A DNA stretch of 64,000 nucleotides, taken from Actinomadura citrea. Its GTDB lineage: Bacteria > Actinomycetota > Actinomycetes > Streptosporangiales > Streptosporangiaceae. A model generated the notes under the pieces. That model was given only the letters and a program-made list of their open reading frames with translations. It ran no database searches and was not told the DNA's origin. Below, one piece after another: positions 34,789 through 42,786 of the stretch. The translations under genes were made by a program, and so were the position numbers. Location of the stretch: the NCBI RefSeq assembly GCF_013409045.1, contig NZ_JACCBT010000001.1:3410001-3474000 (forward strand). The letters are read 5' to 3'. Numbering within the stretch: the first letter of the stretch is position 1; the number at the start of each line of letters is the position of its first letter.

Positions 34789-35475
34789 CTAGCCGCGTGC
34801 CTCCAGACGGGAGGCGTAGTCCAGGGCCCCGGCGCGGACGGCGGCGTGCACGGTCCGTGCGATCCGCGCGCCCCAGGTGGAGCGGGGCCCGGCGAAGACC
34901 TCCGGCGTTCCGCCGGCCGCGGCCGCGACGCAGATCGCGTCGGACGCCGTGCCCGTGCAGGGGAAGCCCGCTTCGAGCAGCGCCTGCGTCTTGGCCTCGG
35001 TCGCGGTGACGACCGCGTTCACCAGCGCCGCGTCGCTCAGCTGGACGGGGACTGCGACCACGATGTTGATCGTCCCGGGCTTCCAGGCCGGCGTCGCGTC
35101 CCCGTCCAGCGGGGCCAGTTCGGGATCGGGCGCCCCGGCGGGGGAGGCCGCCCAGGTCGGGACGCGCAGCCCGACCGTCGCCGACACGCGCACGCCCTCC
35201 CCGTCCCGCCGCACCGTTCGCGCCACCGAGGCAGCCGTGAGCATCCCGACGCCGGGGCCCTCCAGCCCGCCCGCCGCCGCGAGTTCGGCGAGGTGCGCGA
35301 CCGGGTCGGTGCGCGCGTAGGCGCCGGGCACCTGGGCGTTCAGCACCCAGCGGGCCGGGCCGATGCCGCCGCCCAGCATCGCCGAGGAGATCATCCGATG
35401 GCCGCGGCCGGCCCGCCACACCGTGGAGGCGAGCCGCCTGCCGTCCTCCACCCGCCACACCGTTTCGAGGTTCAC
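34789..35475 (-). CDS. cbiZ: Adenosylcobinamide amidohydrolase
   Basis: Corrinoid salvage enzyme that removes the aminopropanol side chain of adenosylcobinamide to give adenosylcobyric acid, so imported incomplete corrinoids can re-enter cobalamin synthesis. The 228 residues contain the family blocks MLGGGIGPARWVLNAQVP, GTINIVVAVPVQLSDAALVNAVVTATEAKTQAL and GTASDAICVAA, with the C-terminal FAGPRSTWGARIARTVHAAV. The GTG start overlaps the stop of the ATPase gene (GTGA). As the last gene of a riboswitch-controlled importer operon it fits cobinamide scavenging. Confidence 0.92.
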   Translation of the reverse strand: MNLETVWRVEDGRRLASTVWRAGRGHRMISSAMLGGGIGPARWVLNAQVPGAYARTDPVAHLAELAAAGGLEGPGVGMLTAASVARTVRRDGEGVRVSATVGLRVPTWAASPAGAPDPELAPLDGDATPAWKPGTINIVVAVPVQLSDAALVNAVVTATEAKTQALLEAGFPCTGTASDAICVAAAAGGTPEVFAGPRSTWGARIARTVHAAVRAGALDYASRLEARG

Positions 35476-36242
35476 GGACGCTCCAGCGACAGGATCGGCC
35501 GGCCGCCCGGCCCGGGGGTGACGCTCACGCGGGCGTCGAAGTGCTCCTCGACCGCGTCGCGGGTGAGGACCAGGCCGGGCGGGCCCGACGCGGCCACCCG
35601 TCCCCCCGAGATGAGGACGAGCCCGTCGGCGTACTGCCCGGCGAGCGTCAGGTCGTGGATCGTGGTCACCACGGTCAGCCCGTCCGACAGCCGCAGCCGG
35701 TCGATCAGCTCCATCACCTGCTGCTGGTGGCCGATGTCGAGCGCGGTCGTCGGCTCGTCCAGCAGCAGCACCGAGGTCTGCTGCGCGAGGGCGCGGGCCA
35801 GCACCACGCGCTGCCGCTCACCGCCGGAGAGGTGGTCCAGGGGGCGTGACGCGAAGGGGGTGAGGCCTAGCCGGTCGAGGACCTCTCCGGTGATGGCCCG
35901 GTCGCGGGCGCTCTCCCGGCCCAGATGCGGGATGTAGGGGGAGCGCCCCAGCAGGGTGTAGTCGTACACCGTCATGCCCACTGGAAGGCTCGGGCTCTGC
36001 GGGGCGTAGGCGACGAGCCGGGCGCGCTGCCTCGGCTTGAGCGACTGCAGGTCCGCGCCCGCGAGGCTGATCTCGCCATGGGACGGCACCAGGCCGAGGA
36101 CCGCGCGCAGCAGCGTCGACTTCCCCGCGCCGTTCGGCCCGATGACCGCCGTCCACGACCCGGCCGGGACCTCCAGCGACACGCCCTTCAGCACCCGGCG
36201 CCCGCCGAGCGCGACGTCCAGGCCCCGCACCGAGACGGTCAC
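35472..36242 (-). CDS. btuD: Corrinoid ABC transporter ATP-binding protein (BtuD/FecE type)
   Basis: A 256-residue ATPase that powers the importer. Walker A is VIGPNGAGKSTLL (~33-45), the signature is LSGGERQRVVLARAL, Walker B is VLLLDEPTTALD, and the switch histidine is in TIHDLTLA. The GTG start at 36242 overlaps the permease stop. FecE-type proteins serve both siderophore and B12 importers; the riboswitch and cbiZ decide for corrinoids here. Confidence 0.88.
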   Translation of the reverse strand: MTVSVRGLDVALGGRRVLKGVSLEVPAGSWTAVIGPNGAGKSTLLRAVLGLVPSHGEISLAGADLQSLKPRQRARLVAYAPQSPSLPVGMTVYDYTLLGRSPYIPHLGRESARDRAITGEVLDRLGLTPFASRPLDHLSGGERQRVVLARALAQQTSVLLLDEPTTALDIGHQQQVMELIDRLRLSDGLTVVTTIHDLTLAGQYADGLVLISGGRVAASGPPGLVLTRDAVEEHFDARVSVTPGPGGRPILSLERP

Positions 36243-37486
36243 GTCTCCACCTGCCGGCGGGACGCGCGCAGCACCGCGACGAAGAACGGCCCGCCGACGA
36301 ACGCCGTCACCACGCCCAGCGGGACCTCCCCGGGCCTGATGACCGTCCGCGCCACGAGGTCGGCCACCTCCAGGAACGCCGCGCCGCCCAGCAGCGACAG
36401 CGGCAGCACGATCCGGTACGACCCGCCCGCCAGCCGCCGCACCACGTGCGGGACGACGATGCCGACGAAGGCGATCAGCCCGCTCACCGCGACCGCCGAC
36501 GCCGTCGCCAGCGACGCCGCCACCAGCACCGTCAGCCGGACCCGCGCCGCCGACAGGCCGAGCGAGGCCGCCTCCTCGTCGCCGACGCTCAGCACGTCCA
36601 GGAGCCGGCCGTGGGCGAGGAGCACCACGGTGGAGACCAGCGCGTACGGGAAGACGAGCGCCAGCTGGTGCCAGTCGGCCGATCCGACCCCGCCGAGGAT
36701 CCACGAGTAGATCCGCTGCAGTTCCTCCGACTTCATCTGCTGGATCAGCGTCTGCACCGCGGCGAGGAAGGACGACACCGCGACGCCGGCCAGCACCAGC
36801 GTCGCCGTCCCGTTCCCGCGCCCCGTCGCGACGCTGCCCAGCACGTAGGCCAGCGCCACCCCGCCGATCGCGCCGACGAACGCCGCGAGCGGCACCGTGT
36901 ACCCGGGGTCGCCCGGCACGAGCGCGATGACCAGCGTCGCCCCGACCCCCGCCCCCGCCGCCGCGCCCAGCAGGTACGGGTCGGCGAGCGGGTTGCGGAA
37001 CACTCCCTGGTACCCGGCGCCCGCGACGGCGAGCATCCCGCCGACCAGTGCCGCCATCAGGGCCCTCGGCACCCGCAGCTGGAACAGCACGTTCTCGTCG
37101 ATGACGCCGAACCCGCTGTCGGCGTGCACGAACGGGATCCTGTCGGCCAGCGCCTTCAGGACCCCGCCGACGGGCAGCCCGGCCGACCCCACCAGCACCC
37201 CCGCCAGCAGCGTCGCGAGCAGCAGCCCGACCGCCACCGCCAGCGGCAGTGGCCGCAGCCTGGCCTGGCCCTGCCGGCCGGGGGGTGAGCCGTCAAGGCC
37301 CGAGGGGACGACGCCCCCGGGGTGCGTCGTCGCCTCGGGCGGCGCATCGCCGCGGTCGCAGGAGACCTCGGGTGCCCGCCCCTGCCTGGAGACGTCCTTG
37401 GGACCTGTGCGGACGTCCGGGGACGTCCCGTCCGCGTCCTCGGCGTCGGCCGGGACGTCCCCGGTGTGCGGTCGGCGCCTGCTCAC
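36239..37486 (-). CDS. btuC: Corrinoid ABC transporter permease (BtuC/FecCD type) with long N-terminal extension
   Basis: The membrane channel of the importer. From about residue 76 on it has the FecCD layout with about ten helices, including VPRALMAALVGGMLAVAGAGYQGVFRNPLADPYLLG, SWILGGVGSADW and the cytoplasmic coupling segment ASLGLSAARVR. The first ~75 residues are hydrophilic, rich in Asp, Gly and Pro, and precede the first helix. BtuC proteins normally begin a few residues before it. No better internal start with a clear Shine-Dalgarno was found, so the extension may be real or the true start may be internal. Confidence 0.88.
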   Translation of the reverse strand: MSRRRPHTGDVPADAEDADGTSPDVRTGPKDVSRQGRAPEVSCDRGDAPPEATTHPGGVVPSGLDGSPPGRQGQARLRPLPLAVAVGLLLATLLAGVLVGSAGLPVGGVLKALADRIPFVHADSGFGVIDENVLFQLRVPRALMAALVGGMLAVAGAGYQGVFRNPLADPYLLGAAAGAGVGATLVIALVPGDPGYTVPLAAFVGAIGGVALAYVLGSVATGRGNGTATLVLAGVAVSSFLAAVQTLIQQMKSEELQRIYSWILGGVGSADWHQLALVFPYALVSTVVLLAHGRLLDVLSVGDEEAASLGLSAARVRLTVLVAASLATASAVAVSGLIAFVGIVVPHVVRRLAGGSYRIVLPLSLLGGAAFLEVADLVARTVIRPGEVPLGVVTAFVGGPFFVAVLRASRRQVET

Positions 37487-37511
37487 GGGCGGGCGTCCTC
37501 GGCGGCAGCGG

Positions 37512-38432
37512 TCACTGAACCTTCTGGACCGCGTCGCCGATCGCCTTGACGAACTCCGTCAGGCGCGGCCCCCAGCGGGAGGCGATGTCGTCGTCGAGTT
37601 CCACCACGCCGCCGTGGCCGACGGCGTCCAGGTCCGACCAGCCGGGGCGCTTGGTGAGGGCCGCGGCGTTCTGCCCGCAGCACTTGGTGTCGGCCAGGAA
37701 GATCAGGTCGGGGTCCTGCTTGAGCAGGTACTCGCGGGACAGCTGCGGGTAGCCGCCGGACGCCTTGTCCGCCTTGTCCGCGATGTTCTGCAGGCCGAAG
37801 AGCGCGTACACCTGGCCCGCGAAGGTCTTGGACGTCACCGAGTGGAGCTGGTTGTCCAGCTCGTGGTAGTAGGTGAGGCCCTTGGCCTTGGACGACGCGG
37901 CGACCGTCTTCTGGATGTCCGCGCGCATGCCGTCGGTGACCTTCTTGGCCTCGGCCTGGTGCCCGGTGGCCTGCCCGAGGTCGCCGATCTCGTCGTAGGC
38001 CTCGTCCAGGTTCGTCGCCGCCGGCTCCAGCAGGACGGGGACCTTCACCTTCTCCAGCGACTTGACGATGCCGTCCAGGTCGTCGGACAGCACGACGAGG
38101 TCCGGCTTGTAGGCGATGATCGCCTCGGCGTTCGGCTTGAAGCCCGACAGCTTCGTCCGCGGGGCGCCGGCCGGGTGGTTGGAGTAGTCGTCCACCGCGA
38201 CCACCTGCGGTCCGGCGCCGATGGCGAAGAGCGTCTCGGTGTGCGTGGGGGACAGGGAGACGATGCGCTTCGGCTTGGCCGGGACGGCCACGGCTCCGTT
38301 GGCGGCCTGAACGGTGATGGTGTTCCCGTCCGGCGTGCCGCCGGTCTTGCCGTCGTCGCCGCCGCATGCGGTGGCGGCGAACGTGACGATGCCGATCGCC
38401 ATCGCCGCGCCCAAGGTGCGTACGGGTCTCAC
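37512..38432 (-). CDS. btuF: Corrinoid ABC transporter substrate-binding lipoprotein (BtuF type)
   Basis: Extracytoplasmic receptor, 306 residues from the GTG at 38432, which has AGGAGG 5 bp upstream. The N-terminus is a lipoprotein signal ending in ATACGG (Cys ~20). The body has PKRIVSLSPTHTETLFAIGAGPQVVAVDDYSNHP, the typical BtuF/FepB entry, and the linker region KPDLVVLSDD. The same frame stays open upstream to 38624, but that part is the riboswitch RNA and is not coding. The order btuF-btuC-btuD-cbiZ is a complete uptake and salvage unit. Confidence 0.9.
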   Translation of the reverse strand: MRPVRTLGAAMAIGIVTFAATACGGDDGKTGGTPDGNTITVQAANGAVAVPAKPKRIVSLSPTHTETLFAIGAGPQVVAVDDYSNHPAGAPRTKLSGFKPNAEAIIAYKPDLVVLSDDLDGIVKSLEKVKVPVLLEPAATNLDEAYDEIGDLGQATGHQAEAKKVTDGMRADIQKTVAASSKAKGLTYYHELDNQLHSVTSKTFAGQVYALFGLQNIADKADKASGGYPQLSREYLLKQDPDLIFLADTKCCGQNAAALTKRPGWSDLDAVGHGGVVELDDDIASRWGPRLTEFVKAIGDAVQKVQ

Positions 38433-38499
38433 AGGAGCCTCCTGGTTGCAGGGAAGCCGCGGCCCGTCAGGACGGATCGCCCTTCCACGAGGTCGACAA

Positions 38500-38640
38500 T
38501 CGTCGGCGCGCGAGGAGGCGACCTGGCTCGGCCACTTCGAGAGGGGCACCACAGTTGCGGGACAGCGCCGGATTTTCCACCGGACTTCGCTCCTGGCGCG
38601 CAGCATCGCAACGGTATCAGCCACCGAATGCTGATCTGTC
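38500..38640 (-). promoter_or_regulatory. Cobalamin riboswitch in the btuF leader
   Basis: The leader RNA carries the cobalamin aptamer core: GAAGTCCGGTGGAAAATCCGG (split here at 38590-38568), then CGCTGTCCCGCAACTGT (about 38567-38550), and the B12-box-like GAGCCAGGTCGCC (about 38530-38517). An upstream P1/P2 segment CGGTGGCTGATACCG lies at about 38626-38612. Binding of adenosylcobalamin should lower expression of the importer and cbiZ. The SD of btuF lies about 60 nt after the aptamer and could be sequestered by the CAGGAG/CTCCTG pairing that overlaps it. Boundaries are approximate. Confidence 0.9.
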
Positions 38641-38651
38641 GGATTGTGCGG

Positions 38652-38701
38652 AGTGAGTACTCACTTCGGTCTTGACGGAGTGAGTACTCACTCCGTACGG
38701 T
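38652..38701 (+). promoter_or_regulatory. TetR-controlled promoter with two palindromic operators
   Basis: Operator 1 is a perfect 14-bp palindrome (38652-38665, AGTGAGTACTCACT). Operator 2 is a perfect 20-bp palindrome (38676-38695) sharing the same core. A TTGACG (-35, 38672-38677) and TACGGT (-10, 38696-38701) with an 18-bp spacer overlap operator 2. Transcription would begin at about 38708-38709. Confidence 0.7.
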
Positions 38702-38708
38702 GGCGGAC

Positions 38709-39329
38709 ATGGAGGAGAAGGTCCGCCGGCGCGCCCCCGGGATGAGCCCGGAACAGCGCCGCGAAATGATCATCCGGACCGCGCTGCCGCTCGTCGCCGA
38801 GCACGGCATGGCCGTCACCACCGCCCAGATCGCCCGCGCCGCGGGCATCGGCGAGGCGACGATCTTCCGCGTGTTCGCCGACAAGGACGAACTGCTGGAC
38901 GCCTGCGTCGCCGAGGCACTGCGGACCGACCTCGTCCTCGCCGAGATCGGCGCGATCCCGCTCGACCAGCCGCTGCCCGCGCGGCTTGCCGAGGCCGCCG
39001 CCGCGATCGACGCCTACCTCGCCCGCATGGGCCTGGTGATCGGCGCTCTGCACGCCACCGGCCGGCGCGAGCGCCGCGTGCCGGGCTCCGGCGAGCCCGG
39101 CCCCGACCGTGCCGCCGCCATGACCCGCACCTGCGAAGCGCTCGCCGAGCTGTTCGAACCCGAACGGGACCGGCTGCGCCTACCCGTCGAGCAGATCGCG
39201 AGCCTGTTCCTGGGCTTCGTGTTCAGCCGCGCCCGGCCCGCCGCCGCCCCCGACGCGCAGCCCCTCTCCGTCGAGGAGTACCTGGACGTCTTCCTGCACG
39301 GCGCTCTCAAGGAAGGAAACACAGCATGA
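38709..39329 (+). CDS. TetR family transcriptional regulator
   Basis: Repressor of about 206 residues. HTH at ~14-60 (QRREMIIRTALPLVAEHGMAVTTAQIARAAGIGEATIFRVFADKDELLDACV), then an all-helical ligand domain. ATG 38709 coincides with the predicted transcription start, so the message is probably leaderless; a GTG at 38700 would place part of the gene inside the promoter. The two upstream palindromes suggest autoregulation. It overlaps the following VOC gene as ATGA, so both are co-expressed, and the VOC protein is the likely effector function of the unit. Confidence 0.9.
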   Translation: MEEKVRRRAPGMSPEQRREMIIRTALPLVAEHGMAVTTAQIARAAGIGEATIFRVFADKDELLDACVAEALRTDLVLAEIGAIPLDQPLPARLAEAAAAIDAYLARMGLVIGALHATGRRERRVPGSGEPGPDRAAAMTRTCEALAELFEPERDRLRLPVEQIASLFLGFVFSRARPAAAPDAQPLSVEEYLDVFLHGALKEGNTA

Positions 39330-39703
39330 CGATCACCCTGAACCACGCGATCGTGACGGCCGCAGACAACGACGAGGCCGCCCGCTTCTTCGCCGCCGTC
39401 ATGGGCCTGGAGTACACCGGCCCGCACCCGCACGCGCGCCACTTCGTCCCGATCCGGGTGAATGAGGGCCTCACCCTCGACTTCATGACGGTCGCCTACC
39501 CGCAGGGCCACCACCTGGCCTTCGACGTGGACGCCGTCACCTTCGACACGGTCGTGGACCGCCTCGACGCCCGTGAGATCCCCTATGGCGACGGCCCCGC
39601 CCACGCCGACAACGGCCGTGTCGACGAGAACCACCCGCTCGGCGGCCGCGGCCTCTACTTCTCTGACGCCAGCGGCAACCTCTACGAGGTCATTTCGCCG
39701 TGA
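39326..39703 (+). CDS. VOC superfamily (glyoxalase/bleomycin resistance) protein
   Basis: A single-module VOC protein of 125 residues: LNHAIVTAADNDEAARFFAAVMGL opens the first beta-alpha-beta unit and GRGLYFSDASGNLYEVI closes the second. Candidate metal ligands are the first His (LNHAI), a His in HHLAFDV and the final Glu (LYEVI). Members isomerise, dioxygenate or sequester small molecules. Its coupling to a TetR repressor suggests an inducible resistance or catabolic step. The end overlaps the convergent LLM gene by 14 bp. Confidence 0.85.
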   Translation: MTITLNHAIVTAADNDEAARFFAAVMGLEYTGPHPHARHFVPIRVNEGLTLDFMTVAYPQGHHLAFDVDAVTFDTVVDRLDAREIPYGDGPAHADNGRVDENHPLGGRGLYFSDASGNLYEVISP

Positions 39704-40595
39704 CCGTCTTCAGGAACTCCCGGGTGCGCCGGTCGCCGGGCATGTACTCGGCGGCGACGAAGTCGGTGACGCCCGCCTCGGACAGCTCCTCCAGCTTCGC
39801 CGCGACCGCGTCCTCGTCCCCGACGACGGCAAGGTCCTTCGGCCCCGCCACGCCTTCCCGGTCCATCATCGCCCGGTAGGACGGCAGCACCCCGTACACC
39901 TCGAACGTCTCCCCGGCCTGCTCCCGCGCGCGCTCCACGTCACCGGTGACGCACACGGGCAGGACGCACACGACGCGCGGCGCGTCCCGTCCGGCCGCCT
40001 CGGCCGCCGCCGTGATGGTCGGCACGATGTGCTCGCGGACGGTGCCAGGACCGGTCATCCACAGCACCGTCCCGTCCGCCCGCTCCGCCGCCAGCTTCAG
40101 CATCTTCGGGCCGAGCGCCGCCAGCAGCAGCGGCACCCGCCCCTCGTTCGGCACGCTCAACCCGACGTTGCCCCGCAGCGTCTCGCCCGTGAAGGAGGCG
40201 TTCTCCCCTTCGAGCAGCGGCGCCAGCACCGACAGGTACTCGTTCATGTGCCGCAGCGGCCTGCCGAAGTCGTATCCGTACATCTCCTCGATGACGATCT
40301 GGTGGGACAGCCCGACGCCGAGCGTGAACCGCCCCCGCAGCGCCAGCGCGGTCGTCCTCGCCTGCTGCGCCAGCACGGCCGGATGCCGCGGATACGTGGG
40401 CACGACCGCCGTCCCGAGCTCGATGCCGGACACCCCGCTGCCCGCCACGGCCAGCGCGGTCAGCGCGTCCAACCCGAAGATCTGCGACATCCACGCCGAG
40501 GAGAACCCGTCGTCCACCGCACGCCGCACATCGTCCGCCAGCTTCCCCAGCGCCTCGACGCCGCCCCGCTCGTTGAGCAGAACCCCAACCCGCAC
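39690..40595 (-). CDS. LLM class F420-dependent oxidoreductase
   Basis: A 301-residue luciferase-like protein starting at a GTG with GGGAGG upstream. It has the family pattern ELGTAVVPTYPRHPAVLAQQARTTALALRGRFTLGVGLSHQ, the VPLLLAALGPKMLKLAAERADG strand-helix and the C-terminal LAVVGDEDAVAAKLEELSEAGVTDF. The TAVVPTYPRHP form is typical of mycobacterial and actinomycete F420 enzymes, so F420 is preferred over FMN (inference). The substrate is unknown. It is convergent with the TetR-VOC pair. Confidence 0.86.
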   Translation of the reverse strand: MRVGVLLNERGGVEALGKLADDVRRAVDDGFSSAWMSQIFGLDALTALAVAGSGVSGIELGTAVVPTYPRHPAVLAQQARTTALALRGRFTLGVGLSHQIVIEEMYGYDFGRPLRHMNEYLSVLAPLLEGENASFTGETLRGNVGLSVPNEGRVPLLLAALGPKMLKLAAERADGTVLWMTGPGTVREHIVPTITAAAEAAGRDAPRVVCVLPVCVTGDVERAREQAGETFEVYGVLPSYRAMMDREGVAGPKDLAVVGDEDAVAAKLEELSEAGVTDFVAAEYMPGDRRTREFLKTVTAK

Positions 40596-40701
40596 CAGGA
40601 CCTCCCAGAGAGATAACCGGATCCTTACATGACCCCTCCCTACCTAAGCGCTCTACCCCCGACCGTCACAAGGCGGACCCCGGCAAGCCGAAAGACCAGG
40701 C

Positions 40702-40829
40702 ATCGCCGTCGCCAACCTCGGTATCGCCGTCGCCAAGGTCGTCGCGGCGCTGATCACCGGATCGGCGTGGAGGACGGCGGAGGTCGCGCACTCGATCGCC
40801 GAGACACGGGGCGCGAGCCAGACGATCGG
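40702..40829 (+). pseudogene. Remnant of a cation diffusion facilitator (CDF) N-terminal helix pair
   Basis: Frame +1 at 40702 encodes about 43 residues matching the first two helices of CDF metal exporters: ANLGIAVAKVVAALITGS, then AEVAHSIAETRG, the place of the usual AEAxHSxxDTxN. The metal-binding Asp of the second helix is Glu here, and the similarity ends within a few residues; a stop follows downstream. No start or remaining CDF domain is nearby, so this is debris. The rest of the 342-bp gap 40596-40937 shows no gene or clear signal. Confidence 0.6.
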
Positions 40830-40937
40830 ACCAGGTGAAGTCGTGCGGGACGGCGGTGCGGTGGAGCGCCGAGATACCTTGGCCCCCTGCGACGCCGTGC
40901 CGCCGTAAGGGCGTGCTGCCAACGGAAAAGCCTGTGG

Positions 40938-41273
40938 TCAGGTGGCGTCGATTTCGCTGCCGCCTGGTGCGTGTTGCCGGGCCAGTCTCCTGTCATTGTC
41001 TGCCCATCGGCGGTGGCGCGCGGCTGACTGGAGGTGCAACTCGGCCTCTTCGGGGTGGACGGTGGCCATCTCCTCCAGGAGCAACGCGGCGCGGTCGTGG
41101 GCTCCCGCCGATGAGACCATCGCCTGCCGCGCGTACTCCTCGGCCCCGGGCCTGCACTCCGAGGCCGTCGCAGGGGCTTCGGGACCTTCAGGCAGCCGCG
41201 TTGTCGCTGCGCGCTCGGAGGCTCGCCGCGTACGGCGTGCCTTCACCCCAAGCGCGCGCTCTTCGCTGTCCAT
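40938..41273 (-). CDS. Small hypothetical protein (111 residues)
   Basis: A possible small basic/acidic soluble protein of unknown family. The best-looking part is ARQAMVSSAGAHDRAALLLEEMATVHPEEAELHLQSAARHRRWADNDRRLA, which reads like two amphipathic helices. The start at 41273 (MDSEERALG) has no good Shine-Dalgarno; the frame is open further upstream to 41375 with a Trp/Cys-rich run that looks non-coding. The 227 bp to the right show nothing else. Support is modest. Confidence 0.4.
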   Translation of the reverse strand: MDSEERALGVKARRTRRASERAATTRLPEGPEAPATASECRPGAEEYARQAMVSSAGAHDRAALLLEEMATVHPEEAELHLQSAARHRRWADNDRRLARQHAPGGSEIDAT

Positions 41274-41502
41274 ACCAGCCAATCCGACGCTAAAGCCCGT
41301 CGACCAACCAGCCCACCAGACACATTCGATTTCTACCCAGCACCCTGTCCTTTCAGCCCAGTCCGGCGGACACATACCTAACCCGTCATTTCCCTAGGGA
41401 CACCCATGGGTCGCTGAACTCGGACTTCGCGCCCGGGCGAGAGGTGGTGTAAGGCGTCGGTAGTGAGGGAGGAGGGAAGGGAATCGCGTTCGGGGCGGGA
41501 CG

Positions 41503-42786
41503 TCAGTGCTGGCCCAGGTAAAAGCGGCTCCCTTGATCGTCGGTGCATTCGGAGGTGACGCCGTAGGGCTGTCGGGCGGGGTCGGTAGCGGTGCCGCCGG
41601 CCTCGCGGACGCGGGCGACGGCGGGCTCGATGTCGTCGACCGTGTACATCGGGACCACCACGGGATGGTCGGCGCCACCGTACATACCCGTCATGGGGCG
41701 GACCTCCGTTCCGCCGAGGCGGACGCTCCAGCCGCCCGGCGTGTGGCCCGGCGTGAACTCCCAGTGCAGCACCTCGCCGTAGAAGGAGCGTGCACGGGCG
41801 ATGTCGGGGACGCCGATGGTGAGGTAGGAGATCTCGCCGTGGTGAGCGGTGAGCCCCGCTGCTTCCGCGAGCCGGCCCTCGACGGGACTGACCGCCTCCG
41901 CGGGCTGGTAGACCGAGAAGCGCAGGCCCTGGTCGTCCGTGCACATGGCGCTGACACCGAAAGGCTCGTCGGTCGGCTCTTGGGCGTCACCACCGGCATC
42001 GCGGATCTGCCGGACGGTTCCGTGGACGTCCTCGACCGCGAAGGCCAGGTAGACGGTGCGGTGCTCCTGCCCGCCGAAGAGACCGATGTGCTGTTCGGGC
42101 AGTCCTTCAACGCGACGACCGGCCTCCGCGCCTCCGGGGACCGTGTGCCAGCCGAGGACGGAGCCATAGAAGGCGGCGGCGCGGTCCACGTCGGGGACCC
42201 AGACCGAGGCGTATCCGACGTCGCCGTGCCGTAGCCGCGGACGTGCGGGCAGCGGGGGGCCTGCGATGACCCAGCGGTGGCCGAACGGGTCCATCACAAC
42301 GCCATTGCGGCCGTAGGGGTAGTCGGCCACGGGGCGATGGGCGACGGCCCCCATTTCGACGGCGTGGGAGAAGACGATGTCCACGTCGGGGACGTTCAGG
42401 TAGAGCGACTGGCTGGGGCCGCCGCGTGCCTTCGGCCCGAGCAGGCCGCTCTCCGGCCACTCGTCGGCGAGCATCAGGACGGAGTCGCCGATGACGAGCT
42501 CGGCGTGACCGACACGTCCGTCTTCCATCACCATCGGCTCGCCCCGGAGCTCGGCACCGAACGCTTCCGCGTACCAGCGCAGGGCGCGCCGGCCGTCGTC
42601 GACGCACAGGTAGGGGGTGAGCGACCGCACCTCGGCCTGCGTTTCACGAACGGTGGTCGTCGTCATGGTTTCTCCTGTGGGTTGCAGCAGCGCGCGCCGC
42701 AGGCGTTCACGCAGCCGCGCCGCGAAGGCCGGGTCGGGATCGACTGGGACGACCGGCGTGCGGAGAGCCTCCAGCGGATCAGTCAT
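41503..42786 (-). CDS. Triple VOC-module protein coupled to an ECF sigma factor
   Basis: A 427-residue protein with three glyoxalase-like modules in a row. Module 1 (~55-175) is PhnB-like (SLTPYLCVDDGRRALRWYAEAFGAEL); modules 2 (~185-300, VPDVDRAAAFYGSVLGW) and 3 (~315-427, VPDIARARSFYGEVLHW) are paired modules resembling each other (CTDDQGLRF and CTDDQGSRF ends). The first ~40 residues (DPDPAFAARLRERLRRALL) form a separate basic helix. The start overlaps the sigma-factor gene by 8 bp. It may bind a small molecule and modulate the sigma factor through the N-terminal helix, which is inference. Confidence 0.82.
   Translation of the reverse strand: MTDPLEALRTPVVPVDPDPAFAARLRERLRRALLQPTGETMTTTTVRETQAEVRSLTPYLCVDDGRRALRWYAEAFGAELRGEPMVMEDGRVGHAELVIGDSVLMLADEWPESGLLGPKARGGPSQSLYLNVPDVDIVFSHAVEMGAVAHRPVADYPYGRNGVVMDPFGHRWVIAGPPLPARPRLRHGDVGYASVWVPDVDRAAAFYGSVLGWHTVPGGAEAGRRVEGLPEQHIGLFGGQEHRTVYLAFAVEDVHGTVRQIRDAGGDAQEPTDEPFGVSAMCTDDQGLRFSVYQPAEAVSPVEGRLAEAAGLTAHHGEISYLTIGVPDIARARSFYGEVLHWEFTPGHTPGGWSVRLGGTEVRPMTGMYGGADHPVVVPMYTVDDIEPAVARVREAGGTATDPARQPYGVTSECTDDQGSRFYLGQH

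Noticed and set aside
34789..38432. Siderophore uptake locus (FecCD-type ABC genes)
   Set aside because: The cobalamin riboswitch and cbiZ identify corrinoid transport. No siderophore synthase gene is present.
37512..38624. Longer BtuF starting at 38624
   Set aside because: The extra N-terminus is the translation of the cobalamin aptamer. A lipoprotein signal with AGGAGG begins at GTG 38432.
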